36,101 nt of DNA. Source: JBFWWW01 sp050245975. Its GTDB lineage: Bacteria; Pseudomonadota; Alphaproteobacteria; Rhizobiales; Hyphomicrobiaceae. The notes under the pieces were generated by a model that was not told the DNA's origin, did no database searches, and was given only the letters and a program-made list of their open reading frames with translations. The translations under genes were made by a program, and so were the position numbers. Positions 16,179 through 24,023 of the stretch are shown here, in pieces (position 1 is the stretch's first letter; each line of letters opens with the position of its first letter). The stretch lies in assembly GCA_050245975.1 (NCBI GenBank), contig JBFWWW010000017.1, forward strand, positions 1 to 36,101. Reading direction: 5' to 3'.

Positions 16179-16209
16179 CCCGCACCCTTCCCCTGAAAGG
16201 CTTCGGCCG

Positions 16210-17634
16210 TCAGACCGAGTAGTACATGTCGAACTCGACCGGATGCGGCGTCATCTCGAAGCGCTCCACCTCGGCCATCTTCAGCTCGATGTAGGCGTCG
16301 ATCATGTCGTCGGTGAACACGCCGCCCTTCTTCAGGAAGTCGCGGTCCTTGTCGAGATTCTCCATCGCCTCGCGCAGGCTGCCGCAGACCGTCGGGATCT
16401 TCGACAGCTCCTCCGGCGGGAGGTCGTAGAGGTTCTTGTCCATCGCCTCGCCCGGCGACGTCTTGTTCTGGATGCCGTCGAGACCGGCCATCAGCATGGC
16501 CGAGAAGGCGAGGTAGGGGTTGGCGGCCGGATCGGGGAAGCGCACCTCGATGCGCTTCGCCTTCGGGCTCGTCACGTGCGGGATGCGGCAGGATGCCGAG
16601 CGGTTGCGCGCCGAGTAGGCGAGCAGCACGGGGGCCTCGTAGCCCGGCACCAGGCGCTTGTAGGAGTTGGTGGTCGGGTTCGTGAAGGCGTTGATCGTCT
16701 TGGCGTGCTTCAGGATGCCGCCGATGTAGAACAGGCACGTGTCCGACAGGTCGGCGTACTTGTTGCCGGCGAACACCGGCGTCGAGCCCTTCCAGATCGA
16801 CTGGTGGCAGTGCATGCCCGAGCCGTTGTCGCCGAAGATCGGCTTCGGCATGAAGCAGGCCGTCTTGCCGTAGGCCTGGGCGACGTTGTGGATCACGTAC
16901 TTGTAGATCTGCATGTGGTCGGCCAGCGTCACCATCGGGCCGAACTTGATGCCGAGCTCGTGCTGGGCGGAGGCGACCTCGTGGTGATGCTTCTCGACCA
17001 CGACGCCCATCTCGGACATCACCGACAGCATCTCGGAGCGGATGTCCTGCGCGCTGTCCACCGGCGGCACCGGGAAGTAGCCGCCCTTGGTGCGCGGACG
17101 GTGTCCGAGGTTGCCCATCTCGTAGGCGGTGCCGGAGTTCGACGGCAGCTCGACGCTGTCGATCTTGAAGCCGGTGTTGTAGGGATCGGAGTTGAAGCGC
17201 ACGTCGTCGAAGATGAAGAACTCGGCTTCCGGGCCGAACACGATCGTGTCGCCCACGCCGGTCTGCTTCATGTAGGCTTCCGCCCGCTTGGCGATGGAGC
17301 GCGGGTCGCGCTCGTACATCTCGCCCGTCGAGGGCTCGAGCACGTCGCAGAACACGGCCATCGTCGTCTGGGCGAAGAACGGATCGATGTGCGCGCTGGC
17401 GGGGTCCGGCATCAGCGTCATGTCGGAGGCTTCGATGCCCTTCCAGCCGGCGATGGACGAGCCGTCGAACGCGTACCCGTCGGCAAACATGCCGTCATCG
17501 ACGCACGAGCCGTCCGCGGTGACGTGCTGCATCTTGCCCTTGGTGTCGGTGAAGCGCAGGTCAAGGAACTTCACGTCCTTGTCCTTCATCATCTTCAACA
17601 CGTCCGCTGCGGTCTTCGGTCTCTCTGCTGCCAT
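16210..17634 (-). CDS. glnA: Glutamine synthetase, type I
   Basis: A 474-residue GSI enzyme forming glutamine from glutamate, ammonia and ATP as a dodecamer. The beta-grasp motif D-G-S-S-I-A-G-W, the ATP/metal segments (F-G-P-E-A-E-F-F-I-F; N-G-S-G-M-H-C-H-Q-S) and R-I-P are intact. The adenylylation loop K-N-L-Y-D-L-P-P-E-E places the modifiable Tyr at residue 403, 71 residues from the end, as in the E. coli enzyme. It lies 89 bases downstream of glnB on the same strand, with an AGGGGA site, and is followed by a strong terminator. Control is expected at two levels: the sigma-54/NtrC-type promoter upstream of glnB, and adenylylation governed by PII. Confidence 0.97.
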   Translation of the reverse strand: MAAERPKTAADVLKMMKDKDVKFLDLRFTDTKGKMQHVTADGSCVDDGMFADGYAFDGSSIAGWKGIEASDMTLMPDPASAHIDPFFAQTTMAVFCDVLEPSTGEMYERDPRSIAKRAEAYMKQTGVGDTIVFGPEAEFFIFDDVRFNSDPYNTGFKIDSVELPSNSGTAYEMGNLGHRPRTKGGYFPVPPVDSAQDIRSEMLSVMSEMGVVVEKHHHEVASAQHELGIKFGPMVTLADHMQIYKYVIHNVAQAYGKTACFMPKPIFGDNGSGMHCHQSIWKGSTPVFAGNKYADLSDTCLFYIGGILKHAKTINAFTNPTTNSYKRLVPGYEAPVLLAYSARNRSASCRIPHVTSPKAKRIEVRFPDPAANPYLAFSAMLMAGLDGIQNKTSPGEAMDKNLYDLPPEELSKIPTVCGSLREAMENLDKDRDFLKKGGVFTDDMIDAYIELKMAEVERFEMTPHPVEFDMYYSV

Positions 17635-17723
17635 TGCCAGTCCCCTGTTGCCTTGCTTTTTTGACAGTCACGCTGGTCGCGCGGCGGAGCAGGGCGCCCT
17701 CGCCGCGTGCCGTTGTCGCTTGT

Positions 17724-18062
17724 TCAGATGGCGTCGCCGCCTGTCTCGCCGGTGCGGATGCGGATCGCGCCTTCCACCGTCGAGATGAAAATCTTGCCGT
17801 CGCCGATGCGCCCCGTCTTGGCGGCCTTCTGGATGGCCTCGACGGCTTTGTCCAGCATCTCGTCGGCGAGCACGACCTCGATCTTCACCTTCGGCAGGAA
17901 GTCGACGACGTACTCGGCCCCGCGGTAGAGCTCAGTATGGCCCTTCTGGCGGCCGAAGCCTTTGGCCTCGATGACGGTGATGCCCTGCAGGCCGATTTCC
18001 TGCAGCGCCTCTTTGACCTCGTCGAGCTTGAACGGCTTGATGATGGCTTCGATCTTTTTCAT
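17724..18062 (-). CDS. glnB: Nitrogen regulatory protein PII
   Basis: A 112-residue PII trimer subunit beginning M-K-K-I-E-A-I-I-K-P. The T-loop has the uridylylation target Tyr51 in R-G-A-E-Y; the family signature V-x-T-V-E-x-A-I-R-I-R-T-G-E is at the C-terminal side, and the B-loop T-G-R-I-G-D-G-K-I-F for ATP/ADP and 2-oxoglutarate binding is intact. PII reports nitrogen and energy state to the GlnE adenylyltransferase and to NtrB. Pairing with glnA rather than amtB favours glnB over glnK. Upstream lie a -24/-12 promoter and an NtrC-like dyad. Confidence 0.96.
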   Translation of the reverse strand: MKKIEAIIKPFKLDEVKEALQEIGLQGITVIEAKGFGRQKGHTELYRGAEYVVDFLPKVKIEVVLADEMLDKAVEAIQKAAKTGRIGDGKIFISTVEGAIRIRTGETGGDAI

Positions 18063-18128
18063 GCGAGCGTCGGCCTCCCGAGCGGATGTCGGTTGTTGTG
18101 TTGCGACGAAGCTGTCCGTCGCGGTTAA

Positions 18129-18144
18129 AGCACGCCTTATGCCA
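18129..18144 (-). promoter_or_regulatory. Sigma-54 (RpoN) -24/-12 promoter for glnB-glnA
   Basis: On the minus strand the sequence reads TGGCATAAGGCGTGCT. The invariant GG and GC are correctly spaced, and it matches the TGGCACG-N4-TTGCW consensus apart from three less critical positions. The expected transcription start is near 18119, leaving a leader of about 57 bases before the glnB ATG. Confidence 0.75.
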
Positions 18145-18229
18145 AACTGTTGAGCATGATTAAATTCTCACTTCGTCAGAGACTTACGGTGGTCTGCCCA
18201 AGACGCAGGCGGGGATCGGCGGCCCATAA

Positions 18230-18246
18230 TGCCTATTTTGTAAGCA
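18230..18246 (-). promoter_or_regulatory. NtrC-like enhancer site upstream of glnB
   Basis: TGCCTATTTTGTAAGCA has TGC-N11-GCA ends and imperfect inner symmetry (TGCYTA/TARGCA), the spacing of NtrC dyads. It is centred about 119 bases upstream of the predicted sigma-54 start, a usual distance for an enhancer-bound activator. Only one convincing site is seen. Confidence 0.5.
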
Positions 18247-18337
18247 ACATGCCCATTATTTCACCTGACGGCCTGCAAGCGCGCGTGCGGGTTGGGCGGG
18301 AGCCGGCGGTGCCGCTAGTGTGGGCCGGGGCGGTACG

Positions 18338-19858
18338 ATGGACGGCATGATCGAGCTTCTGACAACGGACGAGGCGAGCCAAGCCGACAGGCTCGCGATG
18401 GCGCGCGGTATCGCGGGCCTCGACCTGATGGAGCGGGCCGGCGGAGCCGTGGCGCGGCGGGCCTGGCTGCGCGCGGCCGGAAAAACCGGAACGGTCCTTG
18501 TTCTGTGCGGACCCGGCAACAACGGCGGGGACGGGTTCGTCGCCGCGCGCCTGCTGGCGGCGATGGGGGCCGGTGTCCGCGTCGCGTTGCTGGGACGAAG
18601 GGAGGACCTGCGCGGAGACGCTGCGGCGATGGCGGCGCGCTGGACGGGTCCCGTCGTCCCCTTCGCGTCCGATGCGGTCGAAGGGGCCGCCGTGGTGGTC
18701 GATGCCATGTTCGGGGCGGGTCTGTCGCGTCCGGTGAGCGAGGACGTCGCGCGCGTGTTCCGCGCCGTCGCGGACGCCGGCGTGCCGGTGATCGCCGTCG
18801 ATGTCCCGAGCGGCATCGACGGCACCACCGGAGAGGTGCGCGGCGCCGCGCTGGCGGCGACCGACACGGTGACGTTCTCGCGCCGCAAGACCGGCCACCT
18901 GCTCTATCCCGGCCGCGCGTACTGCGGCGCGGTCGATATCGCCGACATCGGCATCGCCGACGACATCATCGCCAGCCTGCGGCCGTCCGCATTCGCGAAC
19001 GCGCCGGCGCTGTGGCTGGAGCGCTATCCCTGGCCCGCGGCCGCGGGCCACAAGTACGGGCGCGGCCACGCCGTCTCGGTGTCGGGCCCCGCGCATCGCA
19101 CCGGGGCTGCGCGGCTGGCGGCCCGTGGCGCGCTGCGCGCCGGCGCCGGGCTCGTCTCGGTCGCGGCGTCGGGCGAGGCCGTTGCGGCCAACGCGGCGCA
19201 CCTGACGGCGATCATGGTCGAGCCCTTTGCCGGCGCGGCCGGGCTGGCGCAGGTCCTTGCCGATCCGCGCAAGACGGCGGTCGCCGTCGGGCCCGGCGCG
19301 GGCGTCGGGCGGCAGACGGCCGAGCTGGTCGCGGCGGTGCTTGCGGCGCCGGCCGCGGCCGTTCTCGATGCGGATGCGCTGACCTCCTTCGCGCAGGACA
19401 GCGGCGCACAGGACAGCGGCGCCCTGTTCGAGGCAATTGCCGCGCGGGCCGGGCGCCCCGTCGTCCTCACGCCGCACACCGGCGAGTTCGCGCGCCTGTT
19501 CGGGGCCGATGCGGCAGGCTCGAAGCTCGAGCAGGCGCGCGCCGCCGCCGTCCGCAGCGGCGCCGTCGTCATTCTCAAGGGCGCCGACACCGTGATCGCC
19601 GCCCCCGACGGCCGCGCCGCGATCAACGAGAATGCGCCGCCCTGGCTTGCCACCGCCGGATCGGGCGACGTGCTCGCCGGCTTCGTCGCGGGCCTTCTGG
19701 CGCAGGGCATGCCCGGCTTCGAGGCCGCCGCCGCCGCCGTCTGGCTGCATGGCGCCTGCGCGTCGGAGTTCGGCCCCGGCCTGATCGCGGAGGATTTGCC
19801 GGAAGCGCTGCCGGCCGTCCTGCGCGCGCTGTCGGCCCATCGCCACGTGCGTCCTTGA
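18338..19858 (+). CDS. nnr: Bifunctional NAD(P)HX epimerase / ADP-dependent NAD(P)HX dehydratase
   Basis: A two-domain metabolite-repair enzyme of 506 residues. The N-terminal YjeF_N domain (to about residue 210) has G-P-G-N-N-G-G-D-G-F and D-V-P-S-G-I-D-G, and interconverts R and S forms of hydrated NAD(P)H. The C-terminal ribokinase-like domain has H-K-Y-G-R-G-H, the T-P-H-T-G-E-F segment, N-x-x-G-x-A-T-A-G-S-G-D-V-L-A-G, and dehydrates S-NAD(P)HX using ADP. ATG 18338 is chosen; an ATG at 18347 is equally close to where family members begin. A 15-bp near-perfect duplication gives A-Q-D-S-G twice (19391-19420). The gene is divergent from glnB, so its promoter shares the PII regulatory interval. 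The stop codon lies in a 12-bp tandem repeat. Confidence 0.92.
   Translation: MDGMIELLTTDEASQADRLAMARGIAGLDLMERAGGAVARRAWLRAAGKTGTVLVLCGPGNNGGDGFVAARLLAAMGAGVRVALLGRREDLRGDAAAMAARWTGPVVPFASDAVEGAAVVVDAMFGAGLSRPVSEDVARVFRAVADAGVPVIAVDVPSGIDGTTGEVRGAALAATDTVTFSRRKTGHLLYPGRAYCGAVDIADIGIADDIIASLRPSAFANAPALWLERYPWPAAAGHKYGRGHAVSVSGPAHRTGAARLAARGALRAGAGLVSVAASGEAVAANAAHLTAIMVEPFAGAAGLAQVLADPRKTAVAVGPGAGVGRQTAELVAAVLAAPAAAVLDADALTSFAQDSGAQDSGALFEAIAARAGRPVVLTPHTGEFARLFGADAAGSKLEQARAAAVRSGAVVILKGADTVIAAPDGRAAINENAPPWLATAGSGDVLAGFVAGLLAQGMPGFEAAAAAVWLHGACASEFGPGLIAEDLPEALPAVLRALSAHRHVRP
19391..19420. repeat. 15-bp tandem duplication inside nnr
   Basis: Two adjacent 15-bp units (19391-19405 and 19406-19420) differ at one base and encode A-Q-D-S-G twice. 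The reading frame is preserved, in a region expected to be a surface loop of the dehydratase domain. Confidence 0.85.
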
Positions 19859-19888
19859 GTGTGCCCCTGAGTGCGACCCTGAGTGCGC
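19853..19888. repeat. 12-bp degenerate tandem repeat across the nnr stop codon
   Basis: Units CCTTGAGTGTGC, CCCTGAGTGCGA and CCCTGAGTGCGC follow one another. The first contains the nnr TGA (19856-19858), and the period of 12 puts two more TGAs in the same frame. Confidence 0.85.
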
Positions 19889-20002
19889 CCCTGGGCCGCT
19901 GCCGGCGCGCCGAGCCTCGGCTTGTCGCAGGCGGGCGGCTCTGGCATGGTCCGGCCAAGGGCCGGATGCGCAAAAAGACTGGCCGGTTGGGGAGAACGTC
20001 TG

Positions 20003-20848
20003 TTGCAGGATGCCAGGCCAGCACAAGGCAGGGGCACGGAGGCCGCGCAGAGCGGGCCGGCCGTTGCGCTGCGCGGCATCACCATCGATTTTGCTGTTCC
20101 GGGCGGCCGGACCTTCCACGCCGTCGGCGAGACGACGTTGACCGTGACGCGGGAGGAGTTCGTCGCCATCGTCGGCCCGACGGGATGCGGAAAATCCACC
20201 CTGCTCAATGCGGCCGCCGGTCTGCTCACGCCGAGCTCCGGCGGCGTCGAGGTCTTCGGCAAGCCGCTCTCCGGCCTCAACCGTCATGCCGGCTACCTGT
20301 TCCAGCAGGATGCCGTCATGCCCTGGAAGACGGCGCTGGAGAACATCGCCATCGGCCCGGAGATCGCGGGCGTCCCGCGCGCTGAGGCCGAGGAGCAGGC
20401 GCGCTCCTGGCTTGCCCGCGTCGGCCTCAGGACCTTCGCCGACCGCTACCCGCACCAGCTCTCCGGCGGCCAGCGCAAGCGCGTCGGCCTTGCCCAGGTC
20501 CTGATCCGCGATCCCGCCATCCTGCTGATGGACGAGCCCTTCGGGCCGCTCGATGCGCAGACGCGGCAGATCATGGGCAACCTGCTGCTCGACCTGTGGG
20601 CCGCCGACCGCAAGGCGGTGCTGTTCGTCACGCACGACCTGGAGGAGGCCATCGCGCTCGCCGACCGCGTGGTCATCATGTCGGCCGGGCCTGAGGCCCG
20701 CATCATCGGCGACCATCGCATCGACCTCGACCGGCCGCGCGATGCCGCCGAGATCCGCCTGTTGCCGCGCTTCCACGACCTGCACCGCTCCATCTGGTCC
20801 GAGCTCAGGTCCGAGGTGGTGAAGGCCTACAGCGGGGAGCTGGCATGA
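20003..20848 (+). CDS. ABC transporter ATP-binding protein, nitrate/sulfonate/taurine type
   Basis: A 281-residue ABC ATPase. Walker A G-P-T-G-C-G-K-S at 58-65, Q-loop F-Q-Q-D-A-V-M-P-W, signature L-S-G-G-Q at 153-157, Walker B L-L-M-D-E-P at 174-179 and the switch His in T-H-D-L-E-E-A are all intact. The D-x-V-M-P-W Q-loop and L-A-D-R-V-V-I-M segment are typical of the TauB/SsuB group. I place the start at TTG 20003 because GGGGAG at 19989-19994 lies 8 bases upstream; no ATG nearer the domain is available and the upstream frame is low-complexity. It overlaps the permease gene by 4 bases (ATGA). Confidence 0.9.
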   Translation: MQDARPAQGRGTEAAQSGPAVALRGITIDFAVPGGRTFHAVGETTLTVTREEFVAIVGPTGCGKSTLLNAAAGLLTPSSGGVEVFGKPLSGLNRHAGYLFQQDAVMPWKTALENIAIGPEIAGVPRAEAEEQARSWLARVGLRTFADRYPHQLSGGQRKRVGLAQVLIRDPAILLMDEPFGPLDAQTRQIMGNLLLDLWAADRKAVLFVTHDLEEAIALADRVVIMSAGPEARIIGDHRIDLDRPRDAAEIRLLPRFHDLHRSIWSELRSEVVKAYSGELA

Positions 20849-21717
20849 AGATCGGCCGCGGCACATTGTTCGTCCTGCAGCTGCTGGTGGCCGTCGCCGT
20901 CATCGCCTTCTGGCACATCGGCGCGACCGTTCCCATCGGCGGCAGCTACCTTCTGCCGAAGTTCTTCTTCTCCACGCCGGGCGAGGTGGCGGTCCGCATC
21001 GTCACCATGTTCTCCGACAGCACGACGAAGATCCTGACCTGCCAGTCGCCGCTCGACCCGACGCGGCTGCTCAGCATTTCCGATCCCTGCTTCGGCAAGA
21101 CCATCTGGCAGCACCTGCTCTACACGCTGACCGAGGGGCTGCTCGCCTTCGCCATCGGCGCGGCCGGCGGCATCGCCATCGGCTTCTGGCTGGCGCGCAA
21201 TCCGCTCATGTCGGCCATCTTCGATCCCTACATCAAGATGCTGAACTCGCTGCCGCGCGTCGTGCTGGCGCCGATCTTCATGCTCTGGCTGGGTCTCGGC
21301 ATCTGGTCGAAGGTGGCGCTGGGCGTCACGCTCGTGTTCTTCATCGTCTTCTTCAACGTCTACCAGGGCGTGAAGGAGGTGAGCCCGGTCATCCTCGCCA
21401 ACGCGCGCATGCTGGGCATGAACGAGCGCCAGCTCTTCCGCAACGTCTACTGGCCCTCGGCGCTGTCGTGGATGTTCTCCTCGCTGCACACCTCGGTCGG
21501 CTTCGCCATCATCGGCGCGGTCGTCGGCGAATATCTCGGCGCCGCCGCGGGGCTCGGCTATGTCATCCAGCAGGCGGAGGGCACCTTCGACACGACGGGC
21601 GTCTTCGCCGGCATGTTCATCCTTGCCGTGTTCGTTCTCATCATCGACTGGTGCGTGACGCTGGTCGAGCGCCGGCTGCTCGTCTGGCGGCCTGCGCCCG
21701 CCGGAGCAACGGCTTGA
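20845..21717 (+). CDS. ABC transporter permease with an unusual two-cysteine loop
   Basis: A 290-residue BPD_transp_1-type permease, inner membrane, about six transmembrane helices. The cytoplasmic coupling (EAA) loop is visible as A-N-A-R-M-L-G-M-N-E-R-Q-L-F-R-N-V-Y-W-P-S-A. The segment between the first helix and the conserved W-Q-H-L-L-Y-T-L start of the core (about residues 55-87) is longer than in typical SsuC/TauC proteins and carries Cys66 and Cys82, which face the periplasm if the usual topology holds. The start overlaps the ATPase stop by 4 bases. It would form the channel with the upstream ATPase and the downstream binding protein. Confidence 0.9.
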   Translation: MKIGRGTLFVLQLLVAVAVIAFWHIGATVPIGGSYLLPKFFFSTPGEVAVRIVTMFSDSTTKILTCQSPLDPTRLLSISDPCFGKTIWQHLLYTLTEGLLAFAIGAAGGIAIGFWLARNPLMSAIFDPYIKMLNSLPRVVLAPIFMLWLGLGIWSKVALGVTLVFFIVFFNVYQGVKEVSPVILANARMLGMNERQLFRNVYWPSALSWMFSSLHTSVGFAIIGAVVGEYLGAAAGLGYVIQQAEGTFDTTGVFAGMFILAVFVLIIDWCVTLVERRLLVWRPAPAGATA

Positions 21718-21775
21718 ATTGCAGCGCTCGGTACCCGAAAATCCCCCCAACGATAACCAAGTGAGGATCGCCGCC

Positions 21776-22798
21776 ATGAAACCAAGGATTGCATGCTGGA
21801 TCGCCGCCGCGGCGGCCGTTTTGATCGCGATGCCCGCCTACGCGCAGGCGCCCGAGAAGAAGGACATCAAGCTCGGTGTCGGCGGCGCGCCGGCGCTCTA
21901 CTATCTCCCGCTCGCGCTGACCGAGCGCCTCGGCTACTTCAAGGAGCAGGGCCTCAACGTCGAGATCAGCGACTTCAAGGGCGGCTCGCAGTCGCTCACC
22001 GCGCTGATCGGCGGCTCGGCGGACGTCGTCACCGGCGCCTACGAGCACACGATCCGCATGCAGGTGAAGGGCCAGGACATCGTTGCCGCCATCGAGCTCG
22101 GCCGCTATCCCGGCATCTCGCTCGCGGTGAAGGCCGACAAGGCCGACAAGATCAAGTCCGCCGCCGACCTCAAGGGCGCCAAGATCGGCGTCACGGCGCC
22201 CGGCTCCTCGACCAACATGGTGGTCTGGTACCTGATGGCGAAGGCGGGGCTGAAGCCCGAGGACGCCTCGTTCATCGGCGTCGGCGCCGGCGCCGGTGCC
22301 GTGGCCGCGATCCAGAAGGGCGAGATCGACGCCATCTCCAACATCGATCCCGTCATGGCGAAGCTCGAGTCCACGAAGGACATCAAGATGATCGCCGAGA
22401 CGCGCACCACGGAGGGCACCAACAAGGTGTTCGGCGGGCCGATGCCGGCGGCCGTGCTCTACATGAAGCGCGACTTCATGGAGAAGAACCCCAACACGGT
22501 GCAGGCCCTCGTCAACGCCTTCTACAAGACGCTGAAGTGGATGCAGAAGGCGACGCCGGAGCAGATCGCCGACACCGTGCCGCAGGAGTACTGGCTCGGC
22601 GACAAGGCGCTCTACATGGCTGCGGTCAAGGCCTCCAAGGAGGCCTACTCGCAGGACGGCATCGTCGGCAAGGACGGCCAGCAGCGCTCGCTCGATTTCC
22701 TGAAGCAGTTCGACAAGGAGATCGCGGCCGCCAAGGTCGACGTTGCCAAGACGTGGGAGCCGAAGTTCGTGACCAAGGCGGCGCAGACCATCAAGTAG
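21776..22798 (+). CDS. ABC transporter substrate-binding protein, NitT/TauT family
   Basis: A 340-residue periplasmic binding protein. A signal peptide ends at A-Y-A-Q-A near residue 24. The NMT1/THI5-like fold is shown by Y-Y-L-P-L-A-L-T-E-R-L-G-Y-F-K-E-Q-G-L-N-V-E followed by F-K-G-G-S-Q-S-L-T-A-L-I-G-G-S-A-D-V-V-T-G, and the hinge region L-K-G-A-K-I-G-V-T-A-P-G-S-S-T-N. Known relatives bind sulfonates, nitrate, thiamine precursors or aromatic acids; the ligand here is not predictable. The ATG follows GAGG about 10 bases upstream. A stable hairpin separates it from the dehydrogenase gene. Confidence 0.9.
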   Translation: MKPRIACWIAAAAAVLIAMPAYAQAPEKKDIKLGVGGAPALYYLPLALTERLGYFKEQGLNVEISDFKGGSQSLTALIGGSADVVTGAYEHTIRMQVKGQDIVAAIELGRYPGISLAVKADKADKIKSAADLKGAKIGVTAPGSSTNMVVWYLMAKAGLKPEDASFIGVGAGAGAVAAIQKGEIDAISNIDPVMAKLESTKDIKMIAETRTTEGTNKVFGGPMPAAVLYMKRDFMEKNPNTVQALVNAFYKTLKWMQKATPEQIADTVPQEYWLGDKALYMAAVKASKEAYSQDGIVGKDGQQRSLDFLKQFDKEIAAAKVDVAKTWEPKFVTKAAQTIK

Positions 22799-22811
22799 CG
22801 ACCCGCCGCGT

Positions 22812-22837
22812 GCTCCGGCCGGCAACCCGGCCGGAGC
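22812..22837 (+). terminator. Stable hairpin between the binding-protein and dehydrogenase genes
   Basis: Arms 22812-22822 and 22827-22837 are perfect 11-bp complements (GCTCCGGCCGG) around a CAAC tetraloop, 13 bases after the stop codon. There is no T-tract, so it may protect the 3' end of the binding-protein message rather than end all transcription. Confidence 0.6.
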
Positions 22838-22859
22838 CCACCCCTCGGCAAGGACCGCC

Positions 22860-23945
<1,086 letters not shown>

Positions 23946-24023
23946 ACGGCAGCCGGTCCGTCATATCCGCGCCCCGATGGAGATGTTATCCCCGCCCTCC
24001 CGGGGCAGGTTTATAGTGGCGCC

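Noticed and set aside
17635..17723. Separate promoter or terminator between glnB and glnA
   Set aside because: No clear hairpin with T-tract, -24/-12 pair or -35/-10 pair is visible; read-through from glnB is simpler.
18151..18170. TGAG-N12-CTCA dyad as a second NtrC site
   Set aside because: It lacks the TGC-N11-GCA ends and lies too close to the -24 element for a usual enhancer position.
18233..20866. 877-codon open frame on the minus strand
   Set aside because: Antisense shadow of nnr and the ABC ATPase, with low-complexity Arg/Gly/Ala sequence and no recognisable motif.
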